Source of the DNA: Nautilus pompilius
Lineage: Eukaryota; Mollusca; Cephalopoda; Nautilida; Nautilidae
Length of the DNA: 64,000 nucleotides
Assembly (NCBI GenBank): GCA_018389105.1
Contig: JACATO010001445.1
Location: forward strand, 1 to 64,000
Direction of reading: 5' to 3'
The position numbers and the translations under genes were made by a program. This document shows, piece after piece, positions 40,301 through 51,060 of this stretch. Each line of letters opens with the position of its first letter. The stretch's first letter is position 1. A model generated the notes under the pieces. The model was given only the letters and a program-made list of their open reading frames with translations. It made no database searches and was not told where the DNA came from.

Positions 40301-43300
40301 CACTTCATTGCATCTACTTTATGGTGTCAAGCCAAAATAGGTAAAGGGTTAATATGCAAGGCAGGTGAAAATTAGCTCACTGCGCTTGCCGTAGTAGGCA
40401 GCTGCCCAATGGATCTGTTGTCTTGTCGACTGTATGTATTCTCTTGCTCTTCCATACTGGATCACTGGTGTGGGTGTATTCTGGTGTATTCCATCCAGTT
40501 TCCTCCAGAAGTTATATCGCCGAGGACTGCGCTATTACTTTCCTTGCTTTTGCATAATGGATGACTTTGCTAGGAGACACCCCTCCTCGGACAGACAATA
40601 AACAAGCCTATTCAGTCATGTGCAAATACAACAAAACCTGCAGGTGAATTAACATCAATATATGAAAATGTGTAACTGGAAAAAAAAGAAAGGTGTTAAT
40701 ACAATTTACTACAAAAAAAAAAAAAGGTCCACTGGACATTCGTCTCTATGATTCTAATGCGACCGATTCGCGGAATGCAACAACAAAGGATATTTGTGAT
40801 GGGGTATGCGTTGATAAAGATTAATGAGAACAACAGGTAATGGCAGCTGTCCTCCATAAACAACAATGCAAAATACTGCCGGCTGATCTGGAAATTTGGC
40901 AAACGCTGGTGGAGGCGAAGTGCACTTGTTGCTGCATTGCTTATGAGTGCCCTCTGGTAGTAGCTGTAGGCAGTTCCACTGGAAAAAAAAAAGAACAGAA
41001 GAAAGCGAGTAATGAGAGCGTGCTGCTGCTGCTGCTCATGGTTCTGAAAAATACAACAGTCAGCTTTAAAATTTTGTAGTCAGGTTAATGCCAAACCATG
41101 TCTCCCGCCCCCAACATCTGTGGTCCACCTGCCACCATTGATTATCCTTAATCTCTTACAAGTGAGGTATAAAAGGTAATTCACATTTAAATCCTACACA
41201 GGCCCCTCTGTAACAGCATTCCACTCACTGCCTGTATTACACCTTTCTGTTTAAAACACAACAAGTTTTGACTCCTTTCACCATTCGCTCTACCACAGAT
41301 GGGGCCACAGAAGAAACTTAGGAAAGCAGAGCGCGTGACTGGTTATCTCACTTTCACTGTAAGCAGTTTGATTCTATGCCACAAAAAAACACAATCCGTC
41401 TGTCTGAAATCAAGATGGCTTTAGTGTTTTCCCAGCACCTTATTAGTAGTAGCAGGACTGATGGACCAGGTTTTGGGGGATCTATTACTGCTAATCCAGA
41501 TAAACTGCTTTAAATCCCCAACTTGTTCATTTTTTATGTAGTTTTTGACCAACACTTTTGCCCACCTGTACAGTTCAGTAAGTAAAGAATTCCCACTGCA
41601 AGAGCATTTTCCGCGACACCACACTTCGAAGAAGACCCTAACGGTGGCAGAGAGGACGACGACGACAGATTGCCAAAATGTCAGTTCATCAGTTAGCACC
41701 ACCACTACTTTTCAAGTGACAGGAAAGGACCCAGCCAAATCCTGTTTTTCCGTAAATACTTCACCACCAACAATTTTGTTAACGGATAAAGAAAACATGA
41801 GTATTGGATGTACGGATTAAGCATAAGAAAAACGACAAAGGCACACGTCATAATAACTTGTTCATCAAAACAGCATAATCGTGACAACAAAAGTGAGTAA
41901 AACAGCACAGCAGCCTGATCGGTTTTAGGTTTTAAAACAAAAAAAAAATACTATTGCAGTTTGTTACTGGGATAATAAACTGTGGCCTCCCAACTGTTTG
42001 CATTGAGCAAACTAACTGAAGGGTAGACATTTTTGATTAACTCTGTAATCTGTCAGTTTTTTAAGAGGAGAATTTCACCAGCATTATCGCATTACATTAA
42101 ACAATCTAACAGAGTGTAATTCCCTCAACTATGCAGAGAGGGAGCAAGGTCTTTCAGAAAGAGAAAAAGAAAGAAAGAAGCAAGTTTCAATTTTTGTTTA
42201 CTTTCGTTTTCACTCGCTACACGTGTGTAATTAGTTTCCTGATATCAAGCCAAAGCAGAAACTTTTAGCTGGTTTACAATCAAGACGCCAAGTAGAAATA
42301 GCAAACTGGGGGCAACTAAATGGAGTTGTTACCGTTCATGTATTCAAAACCCTCCATTAGGTCACCTCGCACATTTAAAAACCCAAACTGAATAAACCTG
42401 TTGACATTAATCTTTATGCACATCCTAAACGAGTAAAACATTTAAAAAAGAGCCCAGAGAATCTAAGCTTTGATCTCACTTCTTAAATATGCACAACGTT
42501 ATTCGAGCTGAGGACCTGCTCACAGAGTTTTACAAACTGAAATCACAGCAGCCTTTCCCTATAACACCCACAAATCATAAATCACACCGTATCTTTGGAG
42601 AGAAGAATACATAAACATGGACATACTTACCCAAACAATGGAACAAGAAAGAGAATAGTGTAGACTATAGTAAAGATACGTGTAAACCAGAGGAATGCTT
42701 CTATTTTGTTGGTCATCATATGGTTCTGGAACGAAGACAATAGAGGGATTAAAACTTCAAAGAAACTTAAGTTTTTAAAAAAAAAAAACAATAACAATTA
42801 CATTGTTAACTCAAGGTTGTATAAACACACACCCCCCCTTGCAAATCTGTCTCCTATAAGCATTGTACCACTAACGACAAGAAAACCATCCCTGTTCATC
42901 AGATTAGATGAGAGGATGGCAATTTTATTTATAGAAGGAGAAACTAACCAGTCCCTGTGTGCTAGAAATTGCTAACATAAAATAGATCTTGATAACCAAC
43001 ATCCAATTAATTGTGGTAGCTAATCTAAATCCAAAAGAAATCCATATTAAATATTTTTAAAAGGCAGAAACACAACCGAAAAAGATCTTTCTTGAAGAAA
43101 CCAAAACCCCTTTTTTTCTTCTTGTAAAATCCATGGGGAAATAAATTTACACGACAACAGTTTCCTGTCACATTTTAGCTACTAGTTCTGCAGACAACCA
43201 AATGGCATCGGTTGGCATGGACTTTTGTTCTTTTTTTAAAAATTTTTTTATAAAACTAATCAGTTGTCCATTTAAAAAAATTGTTTTCTGCATCCAAGTA

Positions 43301-46300
43301 CAAAAACATAATACATTTTAATGTACAGGATCACTTTTTGAATTTAAGTGCAACCCAAGATCTACTAACATAGAATAAAGATTTTTAATCTATGCTATAT
43401 AAATCTAAAACCAAGTATTTATAATTATGTATTTTATTCTTTAATTAACAAATCTCAGTACGACACCTGTGACTGGGCTGCTGTGAGGTGGTCACGATAC
43501 TTGGATTTGATATCTTCATTTGGGAGAAGGCTGTTCTCACAGGTAAGTGGAACCAAAGCCAGCCTTCGGTTTAAAAAACACAAAATAATGGAATTGGGTA
43601 CTTTTTTCTCATTTACCAATGGCCAGAAATAGCTGTCCTTTGATCTAACTTTAAGTTCAATATCATTTCACGTTGTAATTACTTCCATATCAACACTGCT
43701 TTGTAGATCTGCTAAACACCTGATGAAATTTGGTAGCCAACCCACCAATGTCCACTTCAAGGACTGGATTTGAGAAAAATGCAACGATTTGTTCCATCAC
43801 GTCTAATTCCTGAAATCGCTTGTTTTCCTTTGCCTCTCATTTTTATTTTTCTAGTATTCTCTCCAGGCTGGAGAAGTGCAGCAATATTTCTATTCTTTAA
43901 CCAGGACGACTACAGATCCAGTTTTTAATTTGAATGCACTGATCACGCATGTTAAGTTTGTCTTTCGCCTGCAGTTTGCAGTTCAGTTTTGGTGTTATCT
44001 CCATAAGAAAGCCGAAGTCTAGCAACCATGCCTCATTGCCCAACAGCTCACTGCATACTTCATTCTTTGATTTGAAGGTGGAAGCGATTTCAGGCATCAC
44101 ATCTAAAAATCTTAGCAGGGCCAAAACCACCCTCCAACAGTGTGGAGGGTTAGTTCACAGCAGGCAGCTTCAAGTTCGTCAAGTAAGGATTTAGACAAGA
44201 GCTGCTGCAGGGTTCTTGCTTGAATTGAGCTTACAATCTTGACGACAACTTCCACTACACGAGAAAAGTCCAAAACTTTACTCACCGATACTCGGTAGTG
44301 GATTATACAATGGTAATTAACAGAAGAGGGAGAATCAGGAACATTTCTACAAAATGCAAAAAAGCCAGCATTTGCACCAAATACAACTGGTCACTGATCA
44401 GTTGTGATGGAAGCCAGTTTCTTGAATGGAATGTTTTTCCCCCAAGCACGCACCTTTTGAATTTGTTGCAAGTATCCTCACCTCTTGCTCTCTCTCTATA
44501 AGGGGTGGAAAAGGTGAGAAGTTCCTCCTTAGTTGTCATGCTCTTAAAAACCACATGCACAAAAACAATCAACTGGACTGCATCGGTCATGTCAATGGAT
44601 TCATCAAACTGCAGTGAGAAGCACACTCAGTCCTTCAATTCCTGCTGTAGTTGCTGAAAGATGTCTTTGGACAAAGGTTCCCCTTGTCTCGCTACTGAGT
44701 TACAAGCTCGGGGTTGCCATCATTACTTATTTCTTTTTAAAGTCGTTGAAAAGAGAGTCAGTGGACACAGTCACCACTTCCTTAATTACTTCGCCAGCAT
44801 AAATGATTTCTCGCATTTTGCTAGACGGCTAACATGAAGTGATGCTTCAGTGCTAAGGCCTTACATTTTGCTGCTGGTTTTGAAAACAATCGTCGTCGAG
44901 CTTTCAGAATGGTCTTCAGGTAGTGAACTTTGTACGAAACATGCTGTCCAACAGAAAATCATCCTTGAACTTACCATGCACTGTTGCCTGGTGTCATTCC
45001 AAATTCTCCTTTTCCCTTATCAATATGCTTTGAATAAGACATGCACCCTCAGCTTTAAAAGTTGTGAACAGAAATTTGTTTTCCAATTCCGCATGGAGTT
45101 GCACGTTTTTAAATTTATTTTCAGATGGTCCAGATTTGTCAACCACTCATTATTGCTGGCCAGGGATGTAAGTAAAATGGCATTTAATTGGATTAACACC
45201 AATGTTTTAAACATGGATATGAAAGCCATCATGTGTCAACTTTTTTTATACTGAAAACAGTAATTAAAAAAATTTTTAACCAAAAAACTTAATTTTACAT
45301 AGGTGATCAGAACAAATGCATTAGTGTCCCGGTCAGTCACCGGTGCTGGAGAGTCAAAATGGTGGCGATAGTGAAGAGAACGTGATGATATAGGTTGGTG
45401 CTCGTTACGTATCAAGCTAGGTAAGATTCTACAACTTTCAACTGACAGCCCTCCTAAGAAATTTGCAAGGAATAGTTTGAAGTTTGTAAGATCAGTTATT
45501 AGGGACTCTGTGATCTACGGGCCGCAGACCACTGTAATGTGTGATCCCACAGAGGAGGAATTGTGTGTTAAGACTTGAAACTCTTGGCTTGATGTCAAAC
45601 CTTATTTTAGCCAACCCTGACTTACGACACCACCACAGCAGAGAGCCCACTGACCTGGTAAAATCACAATGCATTCATAAATGACATTTCTCAAAGTGCC
45701 TTTTGCATGCAAAATGGAATAAACCGTGTGTGTAAATTCTCTGCAGTTATAACCTCAGAGATCAATGAACAAAACAACATGGCAACGGAAAGCTGCGGGA
45801 TGCAAAAGGAAAATAACACTAAGTAAATTATAAGTGACTAAATTGAAAGCAAAAAAATAACAGCAAATGTTGTGGAATCAAAGTCTCCTCCATAGTGAAC
45901 GTTTTCTATAAACTGACGTGTATTAGTTAAAAACCAGAGATAAGTTCAGGCTTTTTCTATAATATAACCAACCAACCAACCGACCGACCGACATGCTTAT
46001 CTAGTGGAAATCTCTTCCTGTCACCTATCACCAACATCAGTACCTGGTCCTCAGGACAGTTTTGGGTGTGCAATACTTATTTTCACAGATATTTTGTAGG
46101 AATGTGCTTTTGAACCAAGGAGATTTTTTAACAATGTTCTGGCACATTCTCCTACATCCACGAGAAAGATCTGCTTTAATTCAGTCATATTAATAGAATG
46201 TGGATGGCTTCCATAAGATTCATGCCAGGGTTTTCAGGTAACCATGGAGGACTGCTTTGTTTCTACCTTAAAACTGTAAACAAAACAAAAAAAAAAAGAA

Positions 46301-48057
46301 AAACGTGTGGCATGCTTTTATAAACACTAAACACCATGACACTCCAGCCTCCATATTGGGTTAGAGGCTAAAGGTTGAACCCAACTGTAACCTCTGGGCA
46401 TGAATCAGCAAAGAACATGTGCCACCAATACTCAAGGGTCTTGTCAGACCATGTTCTCTAACCAGGTCATTTAAAGTGTTTTATTCCTACTTGAAGCGAC
46501 CCTTTTACTTGCTTCACATCCTCTGTAGCTAGGTCAGTGGAGATGACACTAGACCATTTTGACACATCTGCAGATGGTGGCCTGGTGGCAGCAAGAATCG
46601 TGAGAGTGAATAACGGCACATTTTATCACTGTCAAAGGCCCTCCAGTCTTGATGAATTTAGTGATGGCCACAGATCCATGTCAATTACACTCTGAATGGT
46701 CCTATCACATGGCTTAAACAGAAATATCATGGGATTTACTTGTTTTTGGAATGGTGACAGAATTCGCCGGTTATCTGTCTGCCTAGACATTCAATATATA
46801 CATAATCATACACTAGTTAGTACATGACAAACCGCAGTAGCAATGACAGTTAATGAGCATTTCACCTGTTCCTTGAAGCAGTTGCATTATTTGTTCATAC
46901 CTTTAAGTGGTAGCACATTTGCACTTTACAAATATCTAGCTACCACTCTCTCAGTATTTTCAGGACTATTGGCAGTGTGATCACAGCATTGATACCATCA
47001 TCTGTCAGACGTGTATGCATGTATATGTAAGTCAAACTGGTTACAGGAGTGTTTCCATGATAACAGGTAACACTTCATTTGAGATAATATACTTGTTCTC
47101 ATTTATATCAGTCACATTGCCAATGGTTTACACAGATTACTACATTCCTAATCAGCCACAAGTAGGACAGGACATCATAGCATCAGCAGGCTTATTACCA
47201 ACAAGGATACAAAAATTATGCTTCACAATGCACTCAGCCTTAGACAAATGTGATGCACACGTCAGCTTACACTCATTGGAAATACCCTTCAGTTTTGCAG
47301 GACCAGTAAATCGTGGCTGGATTGTGTCACCTGATGGCACTTGAAGACATTAGATCTGCAACCCAAGTGTTGCTTCCTCACTCATCTTATCACACCTACA
47401 GTGCCTGGTAGCTAGGAAGTTTATCTGATAATATCACAATGTAGTAAAAGAAAATCCTCTTTGAGTGTCTTTTGATTGCAGATTACATGTGTCACCATAC
47501 ATCGGTACATTGTATTTTTACAACAGACAGTACTGGTGTGAAGACTTGCACTATTTAGCCCAACATATGTTCGTAATGGTGTCATTCTCTTAAAAAGGGA
47601 TTATTCTAAACACCAATTGCTTATTTAGAACTACACGTGTCTTTAGAAAAGTAAAGTTTTCTATCTGTTAGCTGAGACCACTTTTTATCTTGAAGACCAG
47701 ATGTGAGATTTTGGTACAATGTACAAAAAAACAGTGGGGAAAATCTTTCTTATGATTTTTTTTTTTTTGTCAGCCATACTTCTCTAAATAACATTAGCTG
47801 ATAAGTTATAACAATTTGTGGATATATACTGCACGCCCGAAGAACTCACTAATGGCAACAACTGGAAAGGGTCAGCAAAAATGTAGATTCAGATGCTAAT
47901 ATTAATATTAATGGACTAAAAGGCTTGAACGAATTCTTTGTCCTCAACAGACAGCGCCACCATGACGAACCCTTCGACTCGTATTTACCAAAATTCCACC
48001 TGCTCTTGTCTGCCTCTGACCACTGGTCTCGGTGCTAGTGGTTTCATTGCTGGCCAT
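28199..48057 (-). CDS. TMEM33: TMEM33, transmembrane protein 33 (complete coding gene, 7 coding exons)
   Basis: Seven minus-strand exons join in consistent phase (69+95+185+68+134+84+136 nt) to a 256-residue protein; human TMEM33 is 247. Family knowledge: a multi-pass ER/nuclear-envelope protein of the Pom33/Tts1 group, linked to ER tubule shape with reticulons, nuclear pore assembly and PERK stress signalling. Visible landmarks: MMTNK at residues 26-30, a first membrane helix at about 34-55, YYQRAL and SALRLHQRLP in the loop, EDSCHYLL at 97-104 opening a hydrophobic hairpin to about 133, ACNEIFLMPA at 168-177 in another helix, RYSSRRNPYCR at 202-212, and LISRLAP near the C terminus. The start is the ATG at 48,057, five bases inside its exon. 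No frameshift or stop interrupts the joined frame, so the gene looks intact. The N-terminal 23 residues are poorly conserved, rich in Ser/Thr. Identification rests on remembered family sequence, not a search. Confidence 0.95.
28335..34895 (-). other. TMEM33: TMEM33 intron 7 (6.6 kb)
   Basis: Bounded by donor GTAAGC (34,895) and acceptor GTTGCAG (28,335). I saw no second gene in it. The sequence is AT-rich with short (CA)n at 30,433-30,452. CpG is scarce around 31.4-32.3 kb but moderate around 30.0-30.3 kb, so the low-CpG state is patchy. The two longish open frames at 30.35-30.81 kb show no recognisable domain. Confidence 0.7.
34896..34979 (-). CDS. TMEM33: TMEM33 coding exon 6 (RYSSRRNPYCR block)
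   Basis: Acceptor TTTGTCTTGCAG ends at 34,980. The exon completes Ser and encodes GKASIFLPIIYHRFLVLRYS then SRRNPYC, ending AG of a split Arg codon before donor GTAAGC. It aligns with human GQGSLL...FIYYRFLTLRYSSRRNPYCR. In frame it is only 84 nt, too short for an ORF scan to catch. Confidence 0.95.
36561..36694 (-). CDS. TMEM33: TMEM33 coding exon 5 (ACNEIFLMPA block)
   Basis: Acceptor CACATTTCAG ends at 36,695. The exon encodes IMGPSSLQFVHNTINKLEAQ then QVNILRFVACNEIFLMPAII and FMIF, plus TC of a split Ser codon, before donor GTAAGTAAC. ACNEIFLMPA is the most conserved stretch of the family. Confidence 0.96.
38299..38366 (-). CDS. TMEM33: TMEM33 coding exon 4 (short 68-nt exon)
   Basis: After the U12 acceptor at 38,367 the exon supplies TG of the split Met codon and encodes SLAPVFLFSLLHACSYTKIL then LN, ending in phase 0 before a strong donor GTAAGTATT. 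It matches human MS-FPVLLFSLLHAATYTKK. Most of it is the return leg of the hydrophobic hairpin. Confidence 0.93.
38509..39420 (-). pseudogene. Decayed Tc1-like transposase inside the U12 intron
   Basis: Minus-strand reading gives KMPWPAPGLNMM near 38.69 kb, matching Tc1 WPAQSPDLNPIE, then a C-terminal tail with PNTLDEFVESA near 38.6 kb. It runs to a possible terminal repeat whose plus-strand start is ACAGTATTGGAAATAATTAG (38,508-38,527). The N-terminal half is barely recognisable and the other terminus was not found. Frames shift repeatedly. The copy sits within intron 4 of TMEM33. Confidence 0.5.
38880..38960 (-). mobile_element. tRNA-like SINE fragment
   Basis: On the minus strand an A-box-like GAGCGGTATAACACC is followed at tRNA-like spacing by a B-box-like GGGTTGGATCCCAGC. 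No complete cloverleaf is evident. It may be a SINE head inserted in the Tc1-like relic. Confidence 0.35.
40794..40978 (-). CDS. TMEM33: TMEM33 coding exon 3 (YYQRAL to NAYPIT)
   Basis: Acceptor with a long T tract (TTTTTTTTCCAG) ends at 40,979. The exon completes the Gly codon and encodes SYYQRALISNAATSALRLHQ, then RLPNFQISRQYFALLFMEDS and CHYLLFSLIFINAYPIT: 62 codons plus one base. It ends at 40,794 just before ATATCCTTT, a U12-class 5' splice site, not a GT donor. Reading on past 40,794 in frame loses family similarity at once. Confidence 0.95.
42631..42725 (-). CDS. TMEM33: TMEM33 coding exon 2 (first membrane helix)
   Basis: Acceptor TTCGTTCCAG ends at 42,726 and donor GTAAGTATG starts at 42,630. 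The exon encodes NHMMTNKIEAF followed by the hydrophobic LWFTRIFTIVYTILFLVPLF, then two bases (GG) of a split Gly codon. It aligns with human MMTNKL...LPLLG. Confidence 0.93.
43450..45200 (-). pseudogene. Decayed BED zinc-finger/hAT transposase (GTF2IRD2/SCAND3/ZBED-like)
   Basis: Minus-strand translation, jumping frames, gives blocks in hAT order. Near 45.0-45.1 kb is a BED-finger-like stretch (ACLIQS...NLE.HQATVHGKF) in which the second Cys of the CxxC is replaced by Gln. Near 44.6 kb is FSLQFDESIDMTDAVQLIVF followed by MTTKEELLTF and RGEDTCNKF, the core around the catalytic Asp of GTF2IRD2-type transposases. Near 44.0 kb is LLDFGFLMEITPKLNCKLQA-KDKL. Near 43.5 kb is a C-terminal KSKYRDHLTAAQ, the dimerisation end. 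Stops and frameshifts separate the blocks, so it is not functional. It lies in intron 2 of TMEM33; ends and inverted repeats were not found. Confidence 0.75.
46000..46800 (-). pseudogene. Decayed Tc1-like transposase
   Basis: The minus strand keeps scattered Tc1 signatures in order: an FADS-like stretch (Tc1 WSDES region) near 46.40 kb, GWSVMVF near 46.35 kb (Tc1 GGGSVMVWG), and PWLPENPGMNLMEA near 46.23 kb (Tc1 WPAQSPDLNPIE, the block with the third acidic residue, here still E). Frameshifts and stops are frequent. Terminal repeats were not recognised. It lies in intron 2 of TMEM33. Confidence 0.5.
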
Positions 48058-48061
48058 TATT
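47989..48061 (-). CDS. TMEM33: TMEM33 coding exon 1 (residues 1-23)
   Basis: Acceptor TTTCTAG ends at 48,062; the exon starts AATA then ATG at 48,057-48,055. It encodes MASNETTSTETSGQRQ and onward to ...GGIL, 23 codons, and ends in phase 0 before donor GTAAATACG. The polypyrimidine tract of the preceding intron is a (TTTC)n microsatellite. Confidence 0.85.
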
Positions 48062-50886
48062 CTAGAAAGAAAGAAAGAAAGAAAACTAAAATAAATACAT
48101 AAATAACTAATTAAATTTTTTTTTTCTGAAAGTCTGGGAGGTTACACCTCACTGAAAGATACGCAGCAACATTTTATTATTGTGTGCCAACAAAGCTGAC
48201 ATTAGTACAACCGTATCGCAATCTGCTCGATTGTTTTTCATTTTTCTTTTAATTATTGAAAATTCAAACTCATGAACAACATCTGGAATCTACCTGTGCT
48301 GTCTACACCACAGACAGGATAGTTTTAAGCCATAGAAAAAGAACAACAAACCTTTGAAAGAGCAGCTGCCTCAATTTGGCACAGCTAAAGTGGCTATCAA
48401 CTAGCTTTCCATTACTGTTAAAAGTTTGGCTTAGAAGCAAAAAAAATTTTCTATTTTGGTAATAACACGTGAAAAAAAAACAAAACAAGGGTTACATATA
48501 TAAAACAAACCAGCACCCATTTAAAATATAGTTATTTGATCTACAATTTCAATATTTTAGGCACAGTAGTTTGTTATTTTAATTTTTGTGCCTCTGACTA
48601 AAAAACAAATACTGCCAACTGTTCAGGCTATTTGAAAAAGCAAGCATAAAAAGAGAGATACAATAGAAGACAGAAAAAACTGAGTGTAAAAGCAAGCTTA
48701 TAATTAGTCATGTGTAGGTAAATTTAATCAAAATTATTACCAATATAGTGACAACCTATAGCCAGGTCTTAGTGCCTGTAAAGTAAACTTTATATCTTTA
48801 TAGACTGACAAAGAATTTGAAGACCATCTTTGAATGTCACACAAATACCATGGTAAGATGGCCTGTACTTCCTTTATGTCAATCATTAAAAATACATTTA
48901 AGTGGTTGACATTAAAGACATACTATTCTGGAAAGGTTATCCCCTGATATGCCTTGCATGAGCTATCATGGTTTCTTGTTATCTTGTAAACATTATAATT
49001 GTTTTTTTCTTTAAATGTATTTTTACTTCCAACCTCTTGGTTCCTTTTAGCATCAAGTTCATAACAGGCTATCACCATACTCTTAAGGGGAAGCCTCCTT
49101 TCCATTGCTCATTGCAACCCAGTCTGGATCAAAAGGGGTGACTGTATCTGCAGGGAAATATCCACTACTAGCAGCCCTTTTAAGTGGGAGAAAACTCATG
49201 TGGCTAGCTGGTGCACAAAAGTGAAAGGAAATCATGCAAAGGAGATTCGCTATACTGTGCTGGTCCTGATTGGGATCTGAACTTGGGCTTCTAAACCATG
49301 ACAGTACAGTAATCTACCCCCTGGACCTTTGGCCAGCCATACGATTTACCTTCAAACTAGAAAAGTAAGTACTATGCATAATGTAAATAAATAGTATAAT
49401 AATATATGATTAAGGAGTGAAGCTGTAAATATATGGAAAAAAAAATTGTTTTAATGACAGCAGGCATACAAGAAACAATAAAATACAAAACAAAGGAAAC
49501 TGCCTTTATTAGCATCAGTATGCCATCTAAATAAACATTAATCCATCTAATTCCCAGAAATTACATTAAAAAAAAGCTGGCCAATCTATTAAGGGAGTCC
49601 AGGACTCAAAATCCTAATTTATTTATTCTAGAAGATATCTGCATGAAGCCTGATGTGGTGGCCAAACCACTGCCATGGCAATGGTGACCACCTTGGATAC
49701 TGGGGAGGATGATTTGCTACAGCCCCATGGTTAAAACGAGAGTATGTTCACCAAAAACTAACACATGAAGTTTGTCCGGGGGACGTAATTACTATAATTT
49801 TATGAGAAAACTTTATGGTGTAACTTTTCAGAAAGCACTCTCCCTCCAACTGATCCCTTCAAGAGTCAATATGACCTAAAATGTGTCATATTTCCAGTGG
49901 CACTGTTGTTCAAAGTTCATTAACCGTCCATCCTCAAAAGATTTACATGTACGTCCATCAAGCGAGTCATTTTCCGACCAGAGAGCTTCAAGCTCACACA
50001 TCCCGTCCCGTCTATCTAGTCTCGTGTAACTGATACAGGGCACAAACTCTGCGAACAATCAGATGGAGCTTTCGTTTCAGTGTTCTTTGCCCTGGCAGTA
50101 GTATGCCCCGTATATCTGCCCAGACCGAATGCCATTGTGTTCAGTGTCAATGCAGGTAATGTCCTATACTGATCTGGGACAGCACCGCCATCAGCAGGAG
50201 ACCGAACTAAATCACACCACACACACGGAAATTGTTCCCACCGTCCTTGTGCCCCCCCCCCCCCCAACCATCAGCCCCAGCGCAGGTTACAACTTGGGAT
50301 GCTGACAAACCTGAGAATGACAAATTGGGGAAAATTACTTATTATTATTATAATATTATTATTATTATTTTTAATGGAGTTCGGAGAGAGGGGGGAGAGA
50401 GTTGCTGCTCATTCGTCCTGAACAACCCCCCCCCCCGTTCATGGAGGAGAAGCCAGTGTCAAGTTTAAACATTATATACAAGTACCCTAACCCCAACATC
50501 GACTAAATGGGGAAAAGGGAGTTTTCAAGCGTTCGGGGTGGGGCGGGGAAAGGGGTTTGGTGGTTGTTGTTGTTGTTTTTTAAAGCGGAACCCTTTCGAT
50601 TTCTCAATTCCCGTCTCATCGCCAGAAATAACCGCTGTTCAGGGGCCCGAGGCCGAACCCGCGCGGCAGGGGGGGGGGGGGGAGAGAGAAATGCCGGACA
50701 CGGATGGCTGGTCAGCACAAGGGGGGCCCGTTAACCAGCCCCAGGGGGAGAGGGAGAGAGGCAGCAGCAGCAGCAGCAGGGCCCCCCCCCAGCCTCTCCT
50801 CCTGAATCATCATCATCATCATCGCCGCCCTGAGACGACACCACCATCACCACCCCGGGGGGAGGGGGGGCGGGGATATACTTACG
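48061..50886 (-). other. TMEM33: Putative TMEM33 5' UTR intron
   Basis: Runs from donor GTAAGTATA (50,885) to acceptor TTTCTAG (48,062). It is CpG-poor until about 49.88 kb, then becomes CpG- and GC-rich toward the presumed promoter. It contains short (ATT)n at 50,339-50,371, several C or G homopolymers of 10-16 bases (near 50,253, 50,430 and 50,670), and a CAT trinucleotide run near 50,807. Confidence 0.5.
49240..49345 (-). mobile_element. tRNA-derived SINE fragment in TMEM33 5' UTR intron
   Basis: The minus strand reads TGGCTGGCCAAAGGTCCAGG, GGGTAGATT, then a B-box-like AAGTTCAGATCCCAATC about 40 bases on. This is the head of a tRNA-derived SINE; the body probably continues toward lower coordinates (to about 49,080) but I cannot fix its end. 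Confidence 0.4.
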
Positions 50887-51060
50887 TTAGGCTGCCGACG
50901 GCGTTTCGGACTCGGACTCGGACTCGGGGAGGAGGGGTGCGGAAGAAATGTGGCCGTATTTTCGATTTAAAAAAAAGAGAGAGAGAGAAGGAAATTTCGA
51001 GAAACAAAACCTCACAAAGCGAGAGATGGACTACAACATTTTACCTTCTTTTTACAGATG
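50886..51060 (-). promoter_or_regulatory. TMEM33: Probable TMEM33 promoter-proximal 5' noncoding exon
   Basis: The first coding exon begins with an acceptor only four bases before the ATG, so an upstream untranslated exon must exist. On the minus strand a strong donor, CCTAAC|GTAAGTATA, lies at 50,886/50,885 inside a CpG-rich, GC-rich stretch (about 50.5-51.0 kb) that contrasts with the CpG-poor gene body. Just upstream of the donor is a short GAGTCC tandem. The transcription start is not visible; the upper bound near 51,060 is arbitrary. Linking this donor to TMEM33 is inference from position and strand. Confidence 0.5.

Larger units (their letters stand above)
38367..40793 (-). other. TMEM33: U12-type (minor spliceosome) AT-AG intron 4 of TMEM33
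   Basis: The intron begins ATATCCTTT (40,793-40,785), identical to the AT-type U12 5' splice consensus. Near its end it has TTCCTTAGC (38,383-38,375), one base off the U12 branch consensus TTCCTTRAC, with a candidate branch A at 38,377, 10 nt from the last intron base. It ends CCTATCCAG, so termini are AT-AG. Splicing there joins A|TG to give Met-117 and restores the TMEM33 frame (NAYPIT-MSLAPVFLFSLL). Length is 2,427 bp; a Tc1-like relic fills part of it. Confidence 0.85.
42726..47988 (-). other. TMEM33: TMEM33 intron 2 (5.3 kb) with transposon relics
   Basis: Bounded by donor GTAAATACG and acceptor CGTTCCAG. It holds a decayed hAT transposase and a decayed Tc1-like copy, both in the same orientation as the host gene. 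No other coding exon was recognised. Confidence 0.75.
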
